64,000 nt of DNA from Porphyrobacter sp. TH134 (GCF_002855495.1 NZ_PKRO01000015.1:1-64000), one strand, 5' to 3'; positions 14,345-26,696 are shown, counted from the first letter of the stretch. Made by a program: numbers and translations. Notes: a model not told the origin generated them from the letters alone.

Positions 14345-17158
14345 ATGAAAACGAATGGGATCAATGCAAGCGCGCGCCTGCTGTGCGGAGCGGCCACCTG
14401 TCTGGCACTTATTGTCACCGGCGCACCGGTCATGGCGCAGGAAGCGGACGCGCAGGCCGAAGAGCAGGCAGGCGCTGCGGCCGAAGGTGAGGGCGAAAAC
14501 GCCATTGTTGTCACCGGCATCCGCCAGTCGATCCAGTCCTCGCTCGATGCCAAGCGCAACGCGACCTCGATTGTCGAAGTGATCACCGCCGAAGACCTCG
14601 GCCTGCTGCCCGACCAGTCGATCGCCGACTCGCTCGCGCGTTTGCCCGGCGTCACCGCCCAGCGGGTGCGTGGTCGCTCGCAGCAGATCTCGATCCGCGG
14701 CCTTGGTCCGGATTTCTCGCTTTCGCTGCTCAACGGCCGCGAGATCGTGTCGGCGGGCAACAACCGCGGGATCGAATTTGACCAGTTCCCGTCCGAGTTG
14801 ATCGGTTCGGCCGTGGTCTACAAGACCGGCGACGCGCAGCTTGCCGCTATCGGAATTGCCGGCGCAGTCGACCTGCGGACCGTCAGGCCGCTCGATTCTG
14901 CCAAGCGCCAGATCACCGTTTCGGGCACCTACACGCTCAACGATCAAGGCTCGCTCAATCCCGATTTCGGGGCTGATGGCTATCGCTTCTTCGGCAGCTA
15001 CATCGATCAGAACGCCGATGGCACGCTCGGCTGGTCGATCGGTGCGACTGTGCAATCGATCCCGACCCAGATCATCCAGCGCGAGCTGAAGACCAACAAT
15101 GGCCAGATCGCGCGCACCGATGAAGGCGTGATTTTCCCGCGCGACAACCCGCGTCAGGGCTCGCAAAGCCGCAATTTCGAGCGCACCTCGGTGGCCGGAT
15201 CGCTGCAATTCGAACCGACCGACCGCGTCTCGCTCACCATTGATTCCTTCTACACCCAGACGACCGATTCGGGCATCTTCCGCGGCACCGAAACGCCGAT
15301 CGCTTCGTGGAGCTTCGATGGCGGCGCGCAGGTCGAGAATGTGACCGGGTCCGGTCCCTTCGCTGACAGCGCGACCTATTCCAACGTCTATCCGATCCTG
15401 CGCACCGACACCGAAGGCGCCGAATCCGAGATTTTCGCCATCGGCGGCAACTTCGAATGGAAGGCGACCGACAATCTCGGCTTCGTGGTCGATTACGGCT
15501 ACTCGACGCTCAACCGCAATGATCGGGACTACGAATCCTACGCCAGCACCGGCCCCAACGGCAGCGGCCCGGCCGATACGCTGACCTTCAATTTCCCGGC
15601 TGACGGCCAATACACCATCGAAAGCCAGCTCGATTACACCGATGCCAGCAACCTGCTGCTGGTTGATCCGGGCGGCTGGGGTCAGGTCGGCTTCCTGCGC
15701 GTGCCGGAAACCAATGACGAGCTGCACCAGCTGCGGGCCGAAACCTATTGGGAATTCGACGGCGGGTTCATCGACCGGGTCACAGCCGGCTGGCTCTACT
15801 CCGACCGCACTAAGGATTTCGACAACAACGGCATCTTCCTGCGGGCGGGTAACGGCTTTGTCGGCGGCGCGCGGCCGATCCCGAACAATCTCATCATTGG
15901 TCAAAGCAATTCCAAGGGCATCGGCCTCGACATTCTGGCTTATGACCCCTCCACGCTGCTGACCGACGGCACCTATGTGCAGGAAGCCGCGACCGACGAC
16001 ACCGAATGGCTGGTCGAGGAGAAGATTCACAACTTCTACATCCAGGCCAATCTCGACGGCAATCTCGGCTCGGTGCCAGTGCGCGGCAATGTCGGCCTGC
16101 GCTATGTCGATACCTCGCAATCTTCAACCGGAACGCTTGGCGGCGGGGCCATCAATGAGGTCGACTTCAGCTACGACAACTGGTTGCCGAGTGCGAACCT
16201 CAGTTTCGAGGTGGCCGAGGATACCTTCATCCGCCTCGCCTATGCCAAGACGATCACCCGCGCGCGGCTCGATCAACTGGCGGCGAACCAGAACCTGACG
16301 TTCAATCCGCTGGTCTGCCGCGACACCAACGGCGATCAGGTGCCGGATTCGATCGTTCCCGGTTCCTTCAACCCGCCCGCCAACGTGTGCTTCAGCTTGA
16401 ACGGCGGCAACCCGACCTTGCAGCCCTATCGCTCGACCTCCTACGACATCTCGTTCGAGCATTACTTCTCGCCCGGCACGGCGATCATTGTTGCCGCCTT
16501 CCACAAGGATCTGACGGACTGGGTGGTTAATCAGCCGGTCGTGTTCGATTTCACCCAGCAGATCGAGAATGCCGGTTTCGGCGCGATCCTTGATACCGCG
16601 CCGGAAATCGCAGTGGGTGCCTTCAACGGGCCGGTGAACTTTTCGGATGGCAAGATTACCGGGATCGAAGGCACGCTGCGCCTGAACTTCGGTGATTTTG
16701 TCGAAGCGCTCGATGGCTTTGGCGGGTTCTATTCGGTCACCTATGCGGATGCCGAGGTCACCCCGCCGGGCAATGCGCCGATCGATATCCCCGGTTATTC
16801 CGACCTCACCTGGTCGAGCGACATCTTCTACGAAAAGCACGGCTTCCGCGCCAAGCTGGCCGCGCGCTATCGCGGCGGGTTCCTGTCGGAAGTGCCGAAT
16901 TTCTCGGGTGGCCTCGAAGGCGCTCAGGCGCGCAGCGAGACGATCCTCGATGCGCAGATCGGCTACACCTTCGAAAATGAAGGCAGCTTCCTCAACGGGG
17001 TGCAGATTCTCGCGGAAGTGTTCAACCTGACGGACCAGCCTTCCGTGACCGAAAACCCGCTGCGCAATGCCGCGGACACCGCCACGATCGGGGCCTTCGC
17101 GAGCCGTCATGAACTCTATGGCCGGACCTTCCAGTTCACGCTGCGCAAGAGCTTCTGA
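14345..17158 (+). CDS. TonB-dependent outer membrane receptor
   Basis: 937-residue TonB-dependent receptor. Signal peptide residues 1-32 (ending VMAQ). The TonB-box/plug entry is NAIVVTGIRQSI (about 54-65), followed by a plug domain containing DQSIADSLARLPGV and ISIRGLG, and a large 22-strand beta-barrel ending in the aromatic FTLRKSF. The receptor type with an IRQSIQSSL start is common for sugar or polymer import in sphingomonads and Caulobacter. With amylases, glucosidases and a sugar permease in the same locus, maltodextrin uptake is the likely job (inference). A strong ribosome site, GGAGGGG, is seven bases from the ATG, and a terminator follows the stop. Confidence 0.93.
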   Translation: MKTNGINASARLLCGAATCLALIVTGAPVMAQEADAQAEEQAGAAAEGEGENAIVVTGIRQSIQSSLDAKRNATSIVEVITAEDLGLLPDQSIADSLARLPGVTAQRVRGRSQQISIRGLGPDFSLSLLNGREIVSAGNNRGIEFDQFPSELIGSAVVYKTGDAQLAAIGIAGAVDLRTVRPLDSAKRQITVSGTYTLNDQGSLNPDFGADGYRFFGSYIDQNADGTLGWSIGATVQSIPTQIIQRELKTNNGQIARTDEGVIFPRDNPRQGSQSRNFERTSVAGSLQFEPTDRVSLTIDSFYTQTTDSGIFRGTETPIASWSFDGGAQVENVTGSGPFADSATYSNVYPILRTDTEGAESEIFAIGGNFEWKATDNLGFVVDYGYSTLNRNDRDYESYASTGPNGSGPADTLTFNFPADGQYTIESQLDYTDASNLLLVDPGGWGQVGFLRVPETNDELHQLRAETYWEFDGGFIDRVTAGWLYSDRTKDFDNNGIFLRAGNGFVGGARPIPNNLIIGQSNSKGIGLDILAYDPSTLLTDGTYVQEAATDDTEWLVEEKIHNFYIQANLDGNLGSVPVRGNVGLRYVDTSQSSTGTLGGGAINEVDFSYDNWLPSANLSFEVAEDTFIRLAYAKTITRARLDQLAANQNLTFNPLVCRDTNGDQVPDSIVPGSFNPPANVCFSLNGGNPTLQPYRSTSYDISFEHYFSPGTAIIVAAFHKDLTDWVVNQPVVFDFTQQIENAGFGAILDTAPEIAVGAFNGPVNFSDGKITGIEGTLRLNFGDFVEALDGFGGFYSVTYADAEVTPPGNAPIDIPGYSDLTWSSDIFYEKHGFRAKLAARYRGGFLSEVPNFSGGLEGAQARSETILDAQIGYTFENEGSFLNGVQILAEVFNLTDQPSVTENPLRNAADTATIGAFASRHELYGRTFQFTLRKSF

Positions 17159-17194
17159 AGCCTACGCCCTCGGGTCGCATCGAGGGTTGCAGGA

Positions 17195-17229
17195 AGGGTC
17201 CGCCAGCCATGGCGGGCCCTTTCGCTTTT
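17195..17229 (+). terminator. Rho-independent terminator of the TonB receptor gene
   Basis: AGGGTCCGCC and GGCGGGCCCT form a 10-bp stem (one G-U pair) around a 6-base loop, followed by TTCGCTTTT. It begins 37 bases after the receptor stop. Confidence 0.85.
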
Positions 17230-17320
17230 GAGGAGTGGCAGGCGGCGCGGCGAGAGGGCTCGCGCGGGGCTAGGTCCGGCCAGAGGCGGGTTAAACCCCG
17301 GCTAGGCCTGGCTTGCCCGA

Positions 17321-17336
17321 CGTTCCACGTGAAACA
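17321..17336. promoter_or_regulatory. parS-like ParB-binding sequence
   Basis: CGTTCCACGTGAAACA matches the bacterial chromosomal parS consensus TGTTNCACGTGAAACA at 15 of 16 positions (only the first base differs). It lies in the short non-coding gap between the receptor terminator and the 3' end of halogenase 2, a tolerated place for such a site. parS sites normally cluster near the replication origin, so this may indicate an origin-proximal location; no parA, parB or origin genes are visible in the window. Confidence 0.6.
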
Positions 17337-17337
17337 A

Positions 17338-19901
<2,564 letters not shown>

Positions 19902-21551
19902 TCAGCTGCCCGCCACGACAGCCCAATAGCCGGTGCCGGGGGCGAGATCGTGCGGCAAGGCGGCGGCCGTGTCGACTGTGTTTTGGGTAGCGATCACACT
20001 CAGGCTGCCAAGTTCCGCCGCAGGGCTCCACCGGACAGGCGCTTCGCCGAGGTTGAAGACGCAGAGCACCGCGCCGCTTTCGTCCCGGCGCAGGAAGGCG
20101 AGGATGTCCTCAGGGCTGTCCAGCAGTTCGATATCGCCGTGCACCAGCGCCGGGTGGGTCCGCCGCAGGCGCAGCAGCTGGCGCGCGTAACCGAGGGTCG
20201 ACGTCGGGTCCGACGCCTGACTGTCGACCGCAAAGCCGGTGTGAACCGGGTCCAGCTTGAGCCAGGTGCGGTTGGCGTTCGAAAACCCGGCTTGCGGCGC
20301 ATTGGCCGACCACGGCATCGGCGTGCGCGCACCATCGCGGCCCAGGGTGTGCGGCCAGTTGGCGATGGCTTCGGGGTCTTGCAGGTCTTCAAAGGCGACC
20401 TCGCCCTGCGGCAGGCCCAGTTCCTCGCCCTGATAGATGATCGGATTGCCGCGCAAGGACAGCAGCAGCAGCAGGTTGAGCCGTGCCGCGCGCGCCATGT
20501 CGCCGTCCAGCGTCCAGCGCGTTACCGCGCGCGGCGCATCATGGTTTGAAAACGCCCACGAAGGCCAGCCTTCCCCCGGCTCTCCGCTCCACTGCGACAG
20601 GCTGGCGCGCACCAGCGGTGCGGTCAGGCGCGGGGCGTAGAGGAAGTCGAAATTGTACGCCGAGTCCAGCCGCTTGCCGCCTTCGGTGAAGGCCTTCATT
20701 TCCGCCAGCGGCTCCGGCCCGCCGACTTCGGCAACGGTGAAGCGGCCGGGGAATTCGTCAATGGTCGCGCGGATGCGTTCGAGGAAGCCGGTGATATCCG
20801 GGTGCGACTGGTTGTACTGCTTCAGCTGCATATCGAACGGGCGGGTCACCAGCTCCATCGGCGTGCCCGACGGCGGATTATCGCGCAGATCGGGGTCATG
20901 CATCGAGAAGTTGAGCGCATCCAATCGGAACCCGTCCACCCCCCGGCTAAGCCAGAACCGCGCCACATCCAGCAATGCATCCTGCACTTCGACATTATGG
21001 ACGTTGAGGTCGGGCTGGCTGGTGAGGAAGTTGTGCAGGTAATACTGCTTCCTCGGCCCATCCCACTGCCACGCCGAGCCGCCGAACACCGACTGCCAGT
21101 TCGACGGCGGCGAGCCATCGGGCTTGGGATCGGCCCAGACATACCAGTCGGCCTTGGGATTGGTGCGATCGGCGCGGCTTTCCTGGAACCAGGCGTGCTC
21201 GTCCGATGTGTGCGAATAGACCTGATCGATAATGACCTTCAGCCCGAGGCTGTGCGCCTTGGCGATGATCCGGTCGAAATCGGCGAAGCTGCCGAAACTG
21301 GGATCAATCCCGCAGTAATCGGCCACGTCATAGCCGAAATCCTTCATCGGCGAGGTGAAGAAGGGCGAAATCCAGATGCCGTCCACGCCAAGGTCGGCGA
21401 TGTAATCCAGCCCGTCGGCAATCCCGGCCAGATCGCCGATCCCGTCGCCGTTGGTATCGCGGAAAGAGCGCGGATAAATCTGGTAGATGACCGCGCCGCG
21501 CCACCACGCCTGAGAGGTTGTGGTAGCGGCCTCGGCAAGTACGGTGGCCAT
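19902..21551 (-). CDS. GH13 alpha-glucosidase
   Basis: 549-residue glycoside hydrolase family 13 enzyme of the oligo-1,6-glucosidase/alpha-glucosidase type (WWRGAVIYQIYPRSF near the N-terminus). Catalytic residues are visible: nucleophile D211 in GFRLDALNF, acid/base E275 in TVAEVGGPE and transition-state D338 in SNHD. No signal peptide, so it is probably cytoplasmic and cleaves imported maltodextrins to glucose. The ATG overlaps the stop of the upstream amylase gene (TAATG), indicating translational coupling. Specificity for alpha-1,4 or alpha-1,6 bonds cannot be settled by eye. Confidence 0.92.
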   Translation of the reverse strand: MATVLAEAATTTSQAWWRGAVIYQIYPRSFRDTNGDGIGDLAGIADGLDYIADLGVDGIWISPFFTSPMKDFGYDVADYCGIDPSFGSFADFDRIIAKAHSLGLKVIIDQVYSHTSDEHAWFQESRADRTNPKADWYVWADPKPDGSPPSNWQSVFGGSAWQWDGPRKQYYLHNFLTSQPDLNVHNVEVQDALLDVARFWLSRGVDGFRLDALNFSMHDPDLRDNPPSGTPMELVTRPFDMQLKQYNQSHPDITGFLERIRATIDEFPGRFTVAEVGGPEPLAEMKAFTEGGKRLDSAYNFDFLYAPRLTAPLVRASLSQWSGEPGEGWPSWAFSNHDAPRAVTRWTLDGDMARAARLNLLLLLSLRGNPIIYQGEELGLPQGEVAFEDLQDPEAIANWPHTLGRDGARTPMPWSANAPQAGFSNANRTWLKLDPVHTGFAVDSQASDPTSTLGYARQLLRLRRTHPALVHGDIELLDSPEDILAFLRRDESGAVLCVFNLGEAPVRWSPAAELGSLSVIATQNTVDTAAALPHDLAPGTGYWAVVAGS

Positions 21552-23392
21552 TAGTCGTCAGTCTCCAGAAGGCAGGCAGCAAAACCAAACGCCGGAAGCG
21601 TGATGGTGACAGAGCCAGGCGTGGCCAGCGCCGAGGGACATGGCCCGGTTAACGAGGTCACGCCGGTCGCCCGGTAGCTGACCTCCACGCCTTGCGAAAG
21701 TGGCATATCGCTGGTGTTGAACACCGTCAGAATGCGCTGTCCGGTTGCGGGATCGTGCCGTTCGACCGCGAGCAGGCCGGGCTTGGTTTCTTCAAAGGCG
21801 CGGATGGTGGAAAGCCCGCGCCGCAGGGCGGGGCTGGCGGAGCGCGCCTTGGCAAGATCGCCGATCAGGCGGTAGAGCGGGTGGGCGGTATCGAAGTTGC
21901 TCTGCGCGGTGGTGCTGCGGGTGCCGATCAAACGATTGTCGTTGTAAACCGCGACCTTGCTGGGGAACATGTCCTCGCGCGCCAGCTGGTCATTGCCGTC
22001 AGAGATGAACCCCTGTTCGTCCCCGTAATAAACCGTCGGCACGCCTCGCAGCAGGAACATCATCGCGTGCCCCAGCTTGACGCGGCTCATCAGCATGTCG
22101 GGATGGTCCGATCCGTTCATCGCCTGCACAAACATCGCAAAACGCCCGAAATCGTGGTTGCCGAGGAAGGTCGGCAGACCCAGCGCGGTTTTGGCCCCGC
22201 CGGGATAGATCGCGTCTTGCTGGAGAAACTCTGCCATCAGGCGCGGCGGCGACTTGCCGCTGGCAACCATCTGAGCGGCCTTGGCGAACCCCATGTCGAG
22301 CGCATAGGGCAACCCGCTTTCCGCCATCACCTGCGCAGCGAGGGTTGCGGTTGGTTCCTCGTAGGCGATCTCGCCGAAGATGTGGAAGTGATCGATCCCC
22401 TTGGCCTTGGCGCGCGCCAGCATGGCGGGGACGAAAGCCTGCCAGAATTGCGGGTTCACATGCTTGGCGGTGTCGATGCGGTAGCCATCGATCCCGTAAT
22501 CATCGATCCACTGGCCGAAGATGTCGATCATGCCCTCGACGACGCGGGGATGTTCGGTCGCCAGATCATCCAGCCCCGAAAAATCGCCATAGACACTGCT
22601 CTCGCCGATCCAGTGCGAATTGCCGCGGTTGTGGTAAAGCGTCACATCATTGAGCCAGGCGGGCACTTTAACGTTTCGCTCGGCCTCGCTGACCACCGGG
22701 GTATAGGCGAAAGTCGGATCGGTCAGCTTGGCCCAGTTGGCGGGATCGGCGTTGTCGTCGCCTGCAAACCCGCTGTTGATCGGCGCGCCGTCGGGGCCGC
22801 CCTTGCGCGAGAAGGGATATTCACCTTTGCTGCGATAGGCATAGCCAGCCGTTTCGCCTTCGGCATAGTCGATCACATCGGCGGTGTGGTTGTTGATGAT
22901 GTCCATATAGACCTTCATGCCGCGCGCATGGGCGGCATCGACGAAGGCCTTGAATTCGGCATTGGTCCCGAAATGCGGGTCGATCTGGGTGAAGTCGGTG
23001 ACCCAATAGCCGTGATAGCCTGCGCTTTCCTGACCCGGCTTGCCTTGCACCGGCTTGTTCTTGAACACAGGCGCGAACCAAATCGCCGTGACGCCCATGC
23101 CCTGGATGTAATCGAGCCTGGCGGTCAGGCCCTTAAGATCGCCGCCGTGGTAGAAGCCTTTGTGAGTGGGGTCGAAGCCGTGATCGAAGGCGCCGCCGGC
23201 AATCCCGCCGCGGTCATTGCGCGGATCGCCGTTTTCAAAACGGTCCGGCAGGACGAAATAGATGATCTCGTCTTCAAGCTGGCGTTCTGAAATCGGCCCA
23301 GCTGTTGCCGCTGCCTCGGTGACCATAGGCCCCCCTGCCACAGCGGTGCTTGCCCATAGCGCAGCCGCGAGGCTCACGAAGATTCGCGTCAT
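21551..23392 (-). CDS. Secreted/periplasmic GH13 alpha-amylase family enzyme
   Basis: 613 residues from the ATG at 23392, which has the strong ribosome site GGAGGGAG and opens a signal peptide (MTRIFVSLAAALWASTAVAG). GH13 motifs: D307 in GYRIDT, E341 in FHIFGEIA and D414 in GNHD, on a beta/alpha barrel beginning with EIIYFVLPDRF, followed by a C-terminal beta domain. Probably a periplasmic amylase or cyclomaltodextrinase-like enzyme that trims dextrins entering through the TonB receptor. First gene of the minus-strand operon; a TGCAAA-N4-TTTGCA palindrome lies 35 bases before its start. The frame is open a further 31 codons upstream, but that stretch crosses the operator. Confidence 0.92.
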   Translation of the reverse strand: MTRIFVSLAAALWASTAVAGGPMVTEAAATAGPISERQLEDEIIYFVLPDRFENGDPRNDRGGIAGGAFDHGFDPTHKGFYHGGDLKGLTARLDYIQGMGVTAIWFAPVFKNKPVQGKPGQESAGYHGYWVTDFTQIDPHFGTNAEFKAFVDAAHARGMKVYMDIINNHTADVIDYAEGETAGYAYRSKGEYPFSRKGGPDGAPINSGFAGDDNADPANWAKLTDPTFAYTPVVSEAERNVKVPAWLNDVTLYHNRGNSHWIGESSVYGDFSGLDDLATEHPRVVEGMIDIFGQWIDDYGIDGYRIDTAKHVNPQFWQAFVPAMLARAKAKGIDHFHIFGEIAYEEPTATLAAQVMAESGLPYALDMGFAKAAQMVASGKSPPRLMAEFLQQDAIYPGGAKTALGLPTFLGNHDFGRFAMFVQAMNGSDHPDMLMSRVKLGHAMMFLLRGVPTVYYGDEQGFISDGNDQLAREDMFPSKVAVYNDNRLIGTRSTTAQSNFDTAHPLYRLIGDLAKARSASPALRRGLSTIRAFEETKPGLLAVERHDPATGQRILTVFNTSDMPLSQGVEVSYRATGVTSLTGPCPSALATPGSVTITLPAFGFAACLLETDD

Positions 23393-23426
23393 GACCCAAC
23401 TCCCTCCGGCGATGTTTGTGACATCA

Positions 23427-23442
23427 TGCAAAGCATTTTGCA
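23427..23442. promoter_or_regulatory. Candidate LacI-type operator (left)
   Basis: TGCAAA-GCAT-TTTGCA, an inverted repeat with 6-base arms and a 4-base spacer, 35 bases upstream of the amylase ATG, where a repressor would block transcription. Confidence 0.5.
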
Positions 23443-23562
23443 AATCTTTGTGGAGTGCGGGCCAGTGGTAACCGGATTGCATCAAGCTGCAGAAAAAACG
23501 TGATAATTGGCGAATTTTTGCTAGAATGAGGGAGATTTTCTGCTGAACATTGGAAAGTTTCT

Positions 23563-23576
23563 TGCAAATTTTTGCA
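23563..23576. promoter_or_regulatory. Candidate LacI-type operator (right)
   Basis: TGCAAATTTTTGCA, an inverted repeat with 6-base arms and a 2-base spacer, about 130 bases upstream of the transporter ATG. It has the same arms as the sites at 23427 and 13800. Confidence 0.5.
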
Positions 23577-23705
23577 GGGCGTCCAGACTAAGCCTCGGCA
23601 TTGTGGAGCATATGTCCGGGCGTCAGACCCGGAAAAGTTACGCCATGCCGGGAGCCGCGTCACGCCCGCCCGGGTAATGGCGCGGGGGAGAGGGATTATT
23701 CGGCC

Positions 23706-25286
23706 ATGACGCAAAGCGTCCACAAGCCTGCGTTGAGCGCAGGCCAGATCTGGAACATGAGTTTCGGGTTCCTCGGAATCCAGATCGGTTTCGAGCTTCA
23801 GAACGGCAATGTCAGCCGCATCTTCCAGACACTGGGCGCGGATGTTGGCAGCCTGGCGATCCTGTGGATTGCCGCGCCGATGACCGGGCTGATCGTGCAG
23901 CCGATCATCGGGCATCTGTCGGACAAAACGTGGAACCCCCGGTTTGGCCGCCGTCGTCCGTATTTCCTTGTCGGTGCGCTGCTGGCCAGCCTTGCCTTGT
24001 TCGTCATGCCCAATGCGCCGGTGCTGTGGGTGGCGGCCGGGATGCTGTGGGTGATGGACGCCTCGCTCAACATCACGATGGAGCCGTTTCGCGCCTTTGT
24101 GGGCGATAATCTGCCCGATCGCCAGCGCACCATGGGCTATGCGATGCAGAGCTTCTTCATCGGCACCGGCGCGGTGCTGGCAGGCGCGTTGCCGTGGGTG
24201 ATGACCAACTGGCTGGGCCTCAGCAATGTCGCGCCGGCAGGCGAGATCCCGGAAACGGTGCGCTGGGCCTTTTACATCGGCGGCGCAGCGCTGCTGGCGG
24301 CCGTCTGCTGGACGGTGTTTTCAACGAAGGAATATTCGCCGGAAGAACTCGCCCGGTTTGAAGCCGCGCGCGGGCAGGGCGCGGCGGTGAGGAGTGTCCG
24401 CATCCAGCGCAGCGCCGCGCAATTTCTCACGGGCGGGATGGTGTGGATCATGGCCGGCGCGGTGATCGCTGCGCTGGTCACAGCAGCGCGGGGGGAAGTG
24501 CGACCCGCTTTTCTTGGCACGATTGAGGTAGCGCAGGAGCTTTATGTCCTTGCCGCGCTCGTCGCCGGGTTTGGCGTCATCCAGCTGATCGCGGGTAGCC
24601 TGCGGCGGCAGGAGCGCGAAACAAGCGGCTTCATGGAGGTGGTGAGCGACCTGTTCGCTATGCCGCGCACCATGCGCCAGCTGGCGGTGGTGCAGTTCTT
24701 CAGCTGGTTCGCGATGTTCGCGCTGTGGATTTACGGCACGCCCGGCGTCACCGAATACCACTTCGGCGCGGCCGATGCTGCCAGCGCCGCCTATCAGGAC
24801 GGGGCCGACTGGTGGAGCCTGATGGGATCGGTGCGCAACGGCCTTGCTGCCGCGGCCGCGCTCGGCTTTGTGATGGTGGCAGCCAAGATCGACCGCACGC
24901 GCCTGCACGCCATCAATCTGACGCTGGGTGCAGCGGGCTTTGCCGCGATGCTGCTGATCCGCGATCCGGCGCTGTTGTGGCTGCCGCAGATCGGCATCGG
25001 CATTGCCTGGGCTTCGATCGTGGCGCTCCCCTATGCGATCCTTGCGGGCTGCGTGCCGCCTGAAAAAATGGGCATTTACATGGGGGTGTTCAACATTTTC
25101 ATCGTCGTTCCGCAATTGCTGGCAGCAACGTTGCTCGGCTTTCTCGTCACCAACCTGTTCGGGGGTGAGCCGATCTACGCGATGGCAATCGCGGCGGTCA
25201 GTTTCGTTCTGGCGGCTGCGGCCACTCTGCTGGTGAGCGATGGCGAGGCGGCGGGTGCTTCAGCGCTTCAGGCGGGAGAAGCATGA
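23706..25286 (+). CDS. GPH/SUT-like MFS sugar transporter
   Basis: 526 residues, 12 predicted transmembrane helices. The N-terminus (MSFGFLGIQIGFELQNGN) and the loop after helix 2 (IGHLSDKTWNPRFGRRRPY) are typical of the glycoside-pentoside-hexuronide/sucrose-type cation symporters; GDNLPDRQRTMGYAMQ marks the middle of the N-terminal half. It probably moves maltose or short maltodextrins across the inner membrane by symport (inference from neighbours). The chosen ATG follows a GAGAGGG ribosome site; the 35 codons of open frame upstream are not protein-like. Its TGA overlaps the ATG of the next gene. Confidence 0.9.
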   Translation: MTQSVHKPALSAGQIWNMSFGFLGIQIGFELQNGNVSRIFQTLGADVGSLAILWIAAPMTGLIVQPIIGHLSDKTWNPRFGRRRPYFLVGALLASLALFVMPNAPVLWVAAGMLWVMDASLNITMEPFRAFVGDNLPDRQRTMGYAMQSFFIGTGAVLAGALPWVMTNWLGLSNVAPAGEIPETVRWAFYIGGAALLAAVCWTVFSTKEYSPEELARFEAARGQGAAVRSVRIQRSAAQFLTGGMVWIMAGAVIAALVTAARGEVRPAFLGTIEVAQELYVLAALVAGFGVIQLIAGSLRRQERETSGFMEVVSDLFAMPRTMRQLAVVQFFSWFAMFALWIYGTPGVTEYHFGAADAASAAYQDGADWWSLMGSVRNGLAAAAALGFVMVAAKIDRTRLHAINLTLGAAGFAAMLLIRDPALLWLPQIGIGIAWASIVALPYAILAGCVPPEKMGIYMGVFNIFIVVPQLLAATLLGFLVTNLFGGEPIYAMAIAAVSFVLAAAATLLVSDGEAAGASALQAGEA

Positions 25287-26665
25287 TGCGGCTGGCTTTC
25301 GCCTTGCTGGCGGGCGCGCTTGCGGCGACCCCGGCGCTGGCCCAATCCTCGCCAGTCGCTCCCGACTACACCCCGCGCGACATGGTGCAGATCGAGAATG
25401 CCGAGTGGACGGCGGACGCGGTGCTGTACCAGCTCAACACGCGGCAGTTCACGCCTGAGGGCACCTTTGCCGCCGCGCAAAAGCAGTTGCCGCGTCTGGC
25501 GGCGATGGGGGTCGATATCATCTGGCTGATGCCGATCCACCCGATTGGCGCGGCAAACCGCAAGGGCAGTCTCGGCAGCCCCTATGCCGTGCGCGATTAC
25601 CGCGCGGTCAATCCCGAATTCGGCACCGATGCCGAGTTCCGCGCCTTCGTGGACGAGGCGCACCGGCTGGAGCTGAAGGTAATCCTCGATTGGGTCGCCA
25701 ACCATTCAGCCACGGACAATCCGCTGACCTTGAGCCACCCGGAGTGGTATACCCGCACGCCCGAAGGCGCGCTGATGTCGCCCGCTGGCACCGACTGGTC
25801 GGATGTGGCGGACTTCGATTACAGCCAGCCCGCCCTGCGCCAATACATGACCGAAAGCCTCGTCTATTGGGTGCGCGAATTCGGGATCGACGGGTATCGC
25901 GCGGACGTGGCGGGGTATGTTCCGACCGATTTCTGGGAGACCGCCCGCGCCGAGCTCAACAAGGTGAAGCCGGTCTTCATGCTCGCCGAATGGGAGCAGC
26001 GCGATCTCCACGCCCGCGCTTTCGATGCGACCTATGGCTGGGGCTGGAAGGAGGCGATGCAGCGCCTTGTGAAAGACGGCAGCGGGGCAGGGGCGATGCG
26101 CGGTTATTACGCCGGGCAGTCGGAAACCTGGCCTCATGCCGCGATGCGCATGGTCTATACCGAAAACCACGACCAGAATTCGTGGGACGGGGTGGCGAGC
26201 GAAATCTACGGCCCGGCTTACGAGGCTGCGATGGCGCTGTCCTTTACCGGCCTCGGCCTGCCGCTGATCTACAATGGGCAGGAGGCGGATAATGACCGGC
26301 AGCTCAAGTTCTTCGAGCGCGATCCGATCGTCTGGCGCGAGGGCAAGCACGCTGCGCTGATCGCCAAGCTGATCGCGCTCAAGACCGAAAGCCCCGCGCT
26401 CCACAACGGGCGCTTTGGCGCGCCGCTGGTGGAAGTGCCGACCAATGCGACCGCCGATGTCTTCGCCTTCACGCGCGGGGCTGCGGGCCAGCGGGTGTTT
26501 GCGGTGTTCAACCTCAGCCCCCGGCCGCAGCGGATCACCTTCGCGCAGGCCCGCCACCACGGCACCTATGCCGATGCATTAAGCGGCGAGAGCGCCCGCT
26601 TCGGTGGAGGCGAGATGCTCGATATCGCGCCGTGGGGCTACAGGATTTTCAAAGAGAGCAAGTGA
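25283..26665 (+). CDS. Secreted GH13 alpha-amylase family enzyme
   Basis: 460 residues with a signal peptide (MMRLAFALLAGALAATPALA). GH13 barrel with D208 in GIDGYRADVAG, E236 in FMLAEWEQ and D297 in TENHD; the short C-terminal beta domain is present. Compact size and the AVLYQLNTRQFTPEG start resemble small periplasmic maltodextrin-active amylases. Start and upstream stop overlap (ATGATG over TGA), so it is co-translated with the transporter. It may process dextrins in the periplasm before uptake. Confidence 0.9.
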   Translation: MMRLAFALLAGALAATPALAQSSPVAPDYTPRDMVQIENAEWTADAVLYQLNTRQFTPEGTFAAAQKQLPRLAAMGVDIIWLMPIHPIGAANRKGSLGSPYAVRDYRAVNPEFGTDAEFRAFVDEAHRLELKVILDWVANHSATDNPLTLSHPEWYTRTPEGALMSPAGTDWSDVADFDYSQPALRQYMTESLVYWVREFGIDGYRADVAGYVPTDFWETARAELNKVKPVFMLAEWEQRDLHARAFDATYGWGWKEAMQRLVKDGSGAGAMRGYYAGQSETWPHAAMRMVYTENHDQNSWDGVASEIYGPAYEAAMALSFTGLGLPLIYNGQEADNDRQLKFFERDPIVWREGKHAALIAKLIALKTESPALHNGRFGAPLVEVPTNATADVFAFTRGAAGQRVFAVFNLSPRPQRITFAQARHHGTYADALSGESARFGGGEMLDIAPWGYRIFKESK

Positions 26666-26696
26666 GGCGGCACCGCGAGGCCGCAGGAGAGGGACG

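Larger units (their letters stand above)
23393..23705. promoter_or_regulatory. Divergent promoter region of amylase and sugar-transporter operons
   Basis: 313 non-coding bases, AT-rich in the centre. Two TGCAAA/TTTGCA palindromes, one near the amylase start and one in the middle, suggest bidirectional control by the LacI-family protein encoded in the left operon. The ribosome site of the transporter (GGAGAGGG) is near 23686-23693. No other feature was found. Confidence 0.6.

Noticed and set aside
14267..16120. Long minus-strand open frame opposite the TonB receptor
   Set aside because: Antisense of a clear receptor gene; the peptide is rich in R, D, I and V repeats typical of shadow translation.
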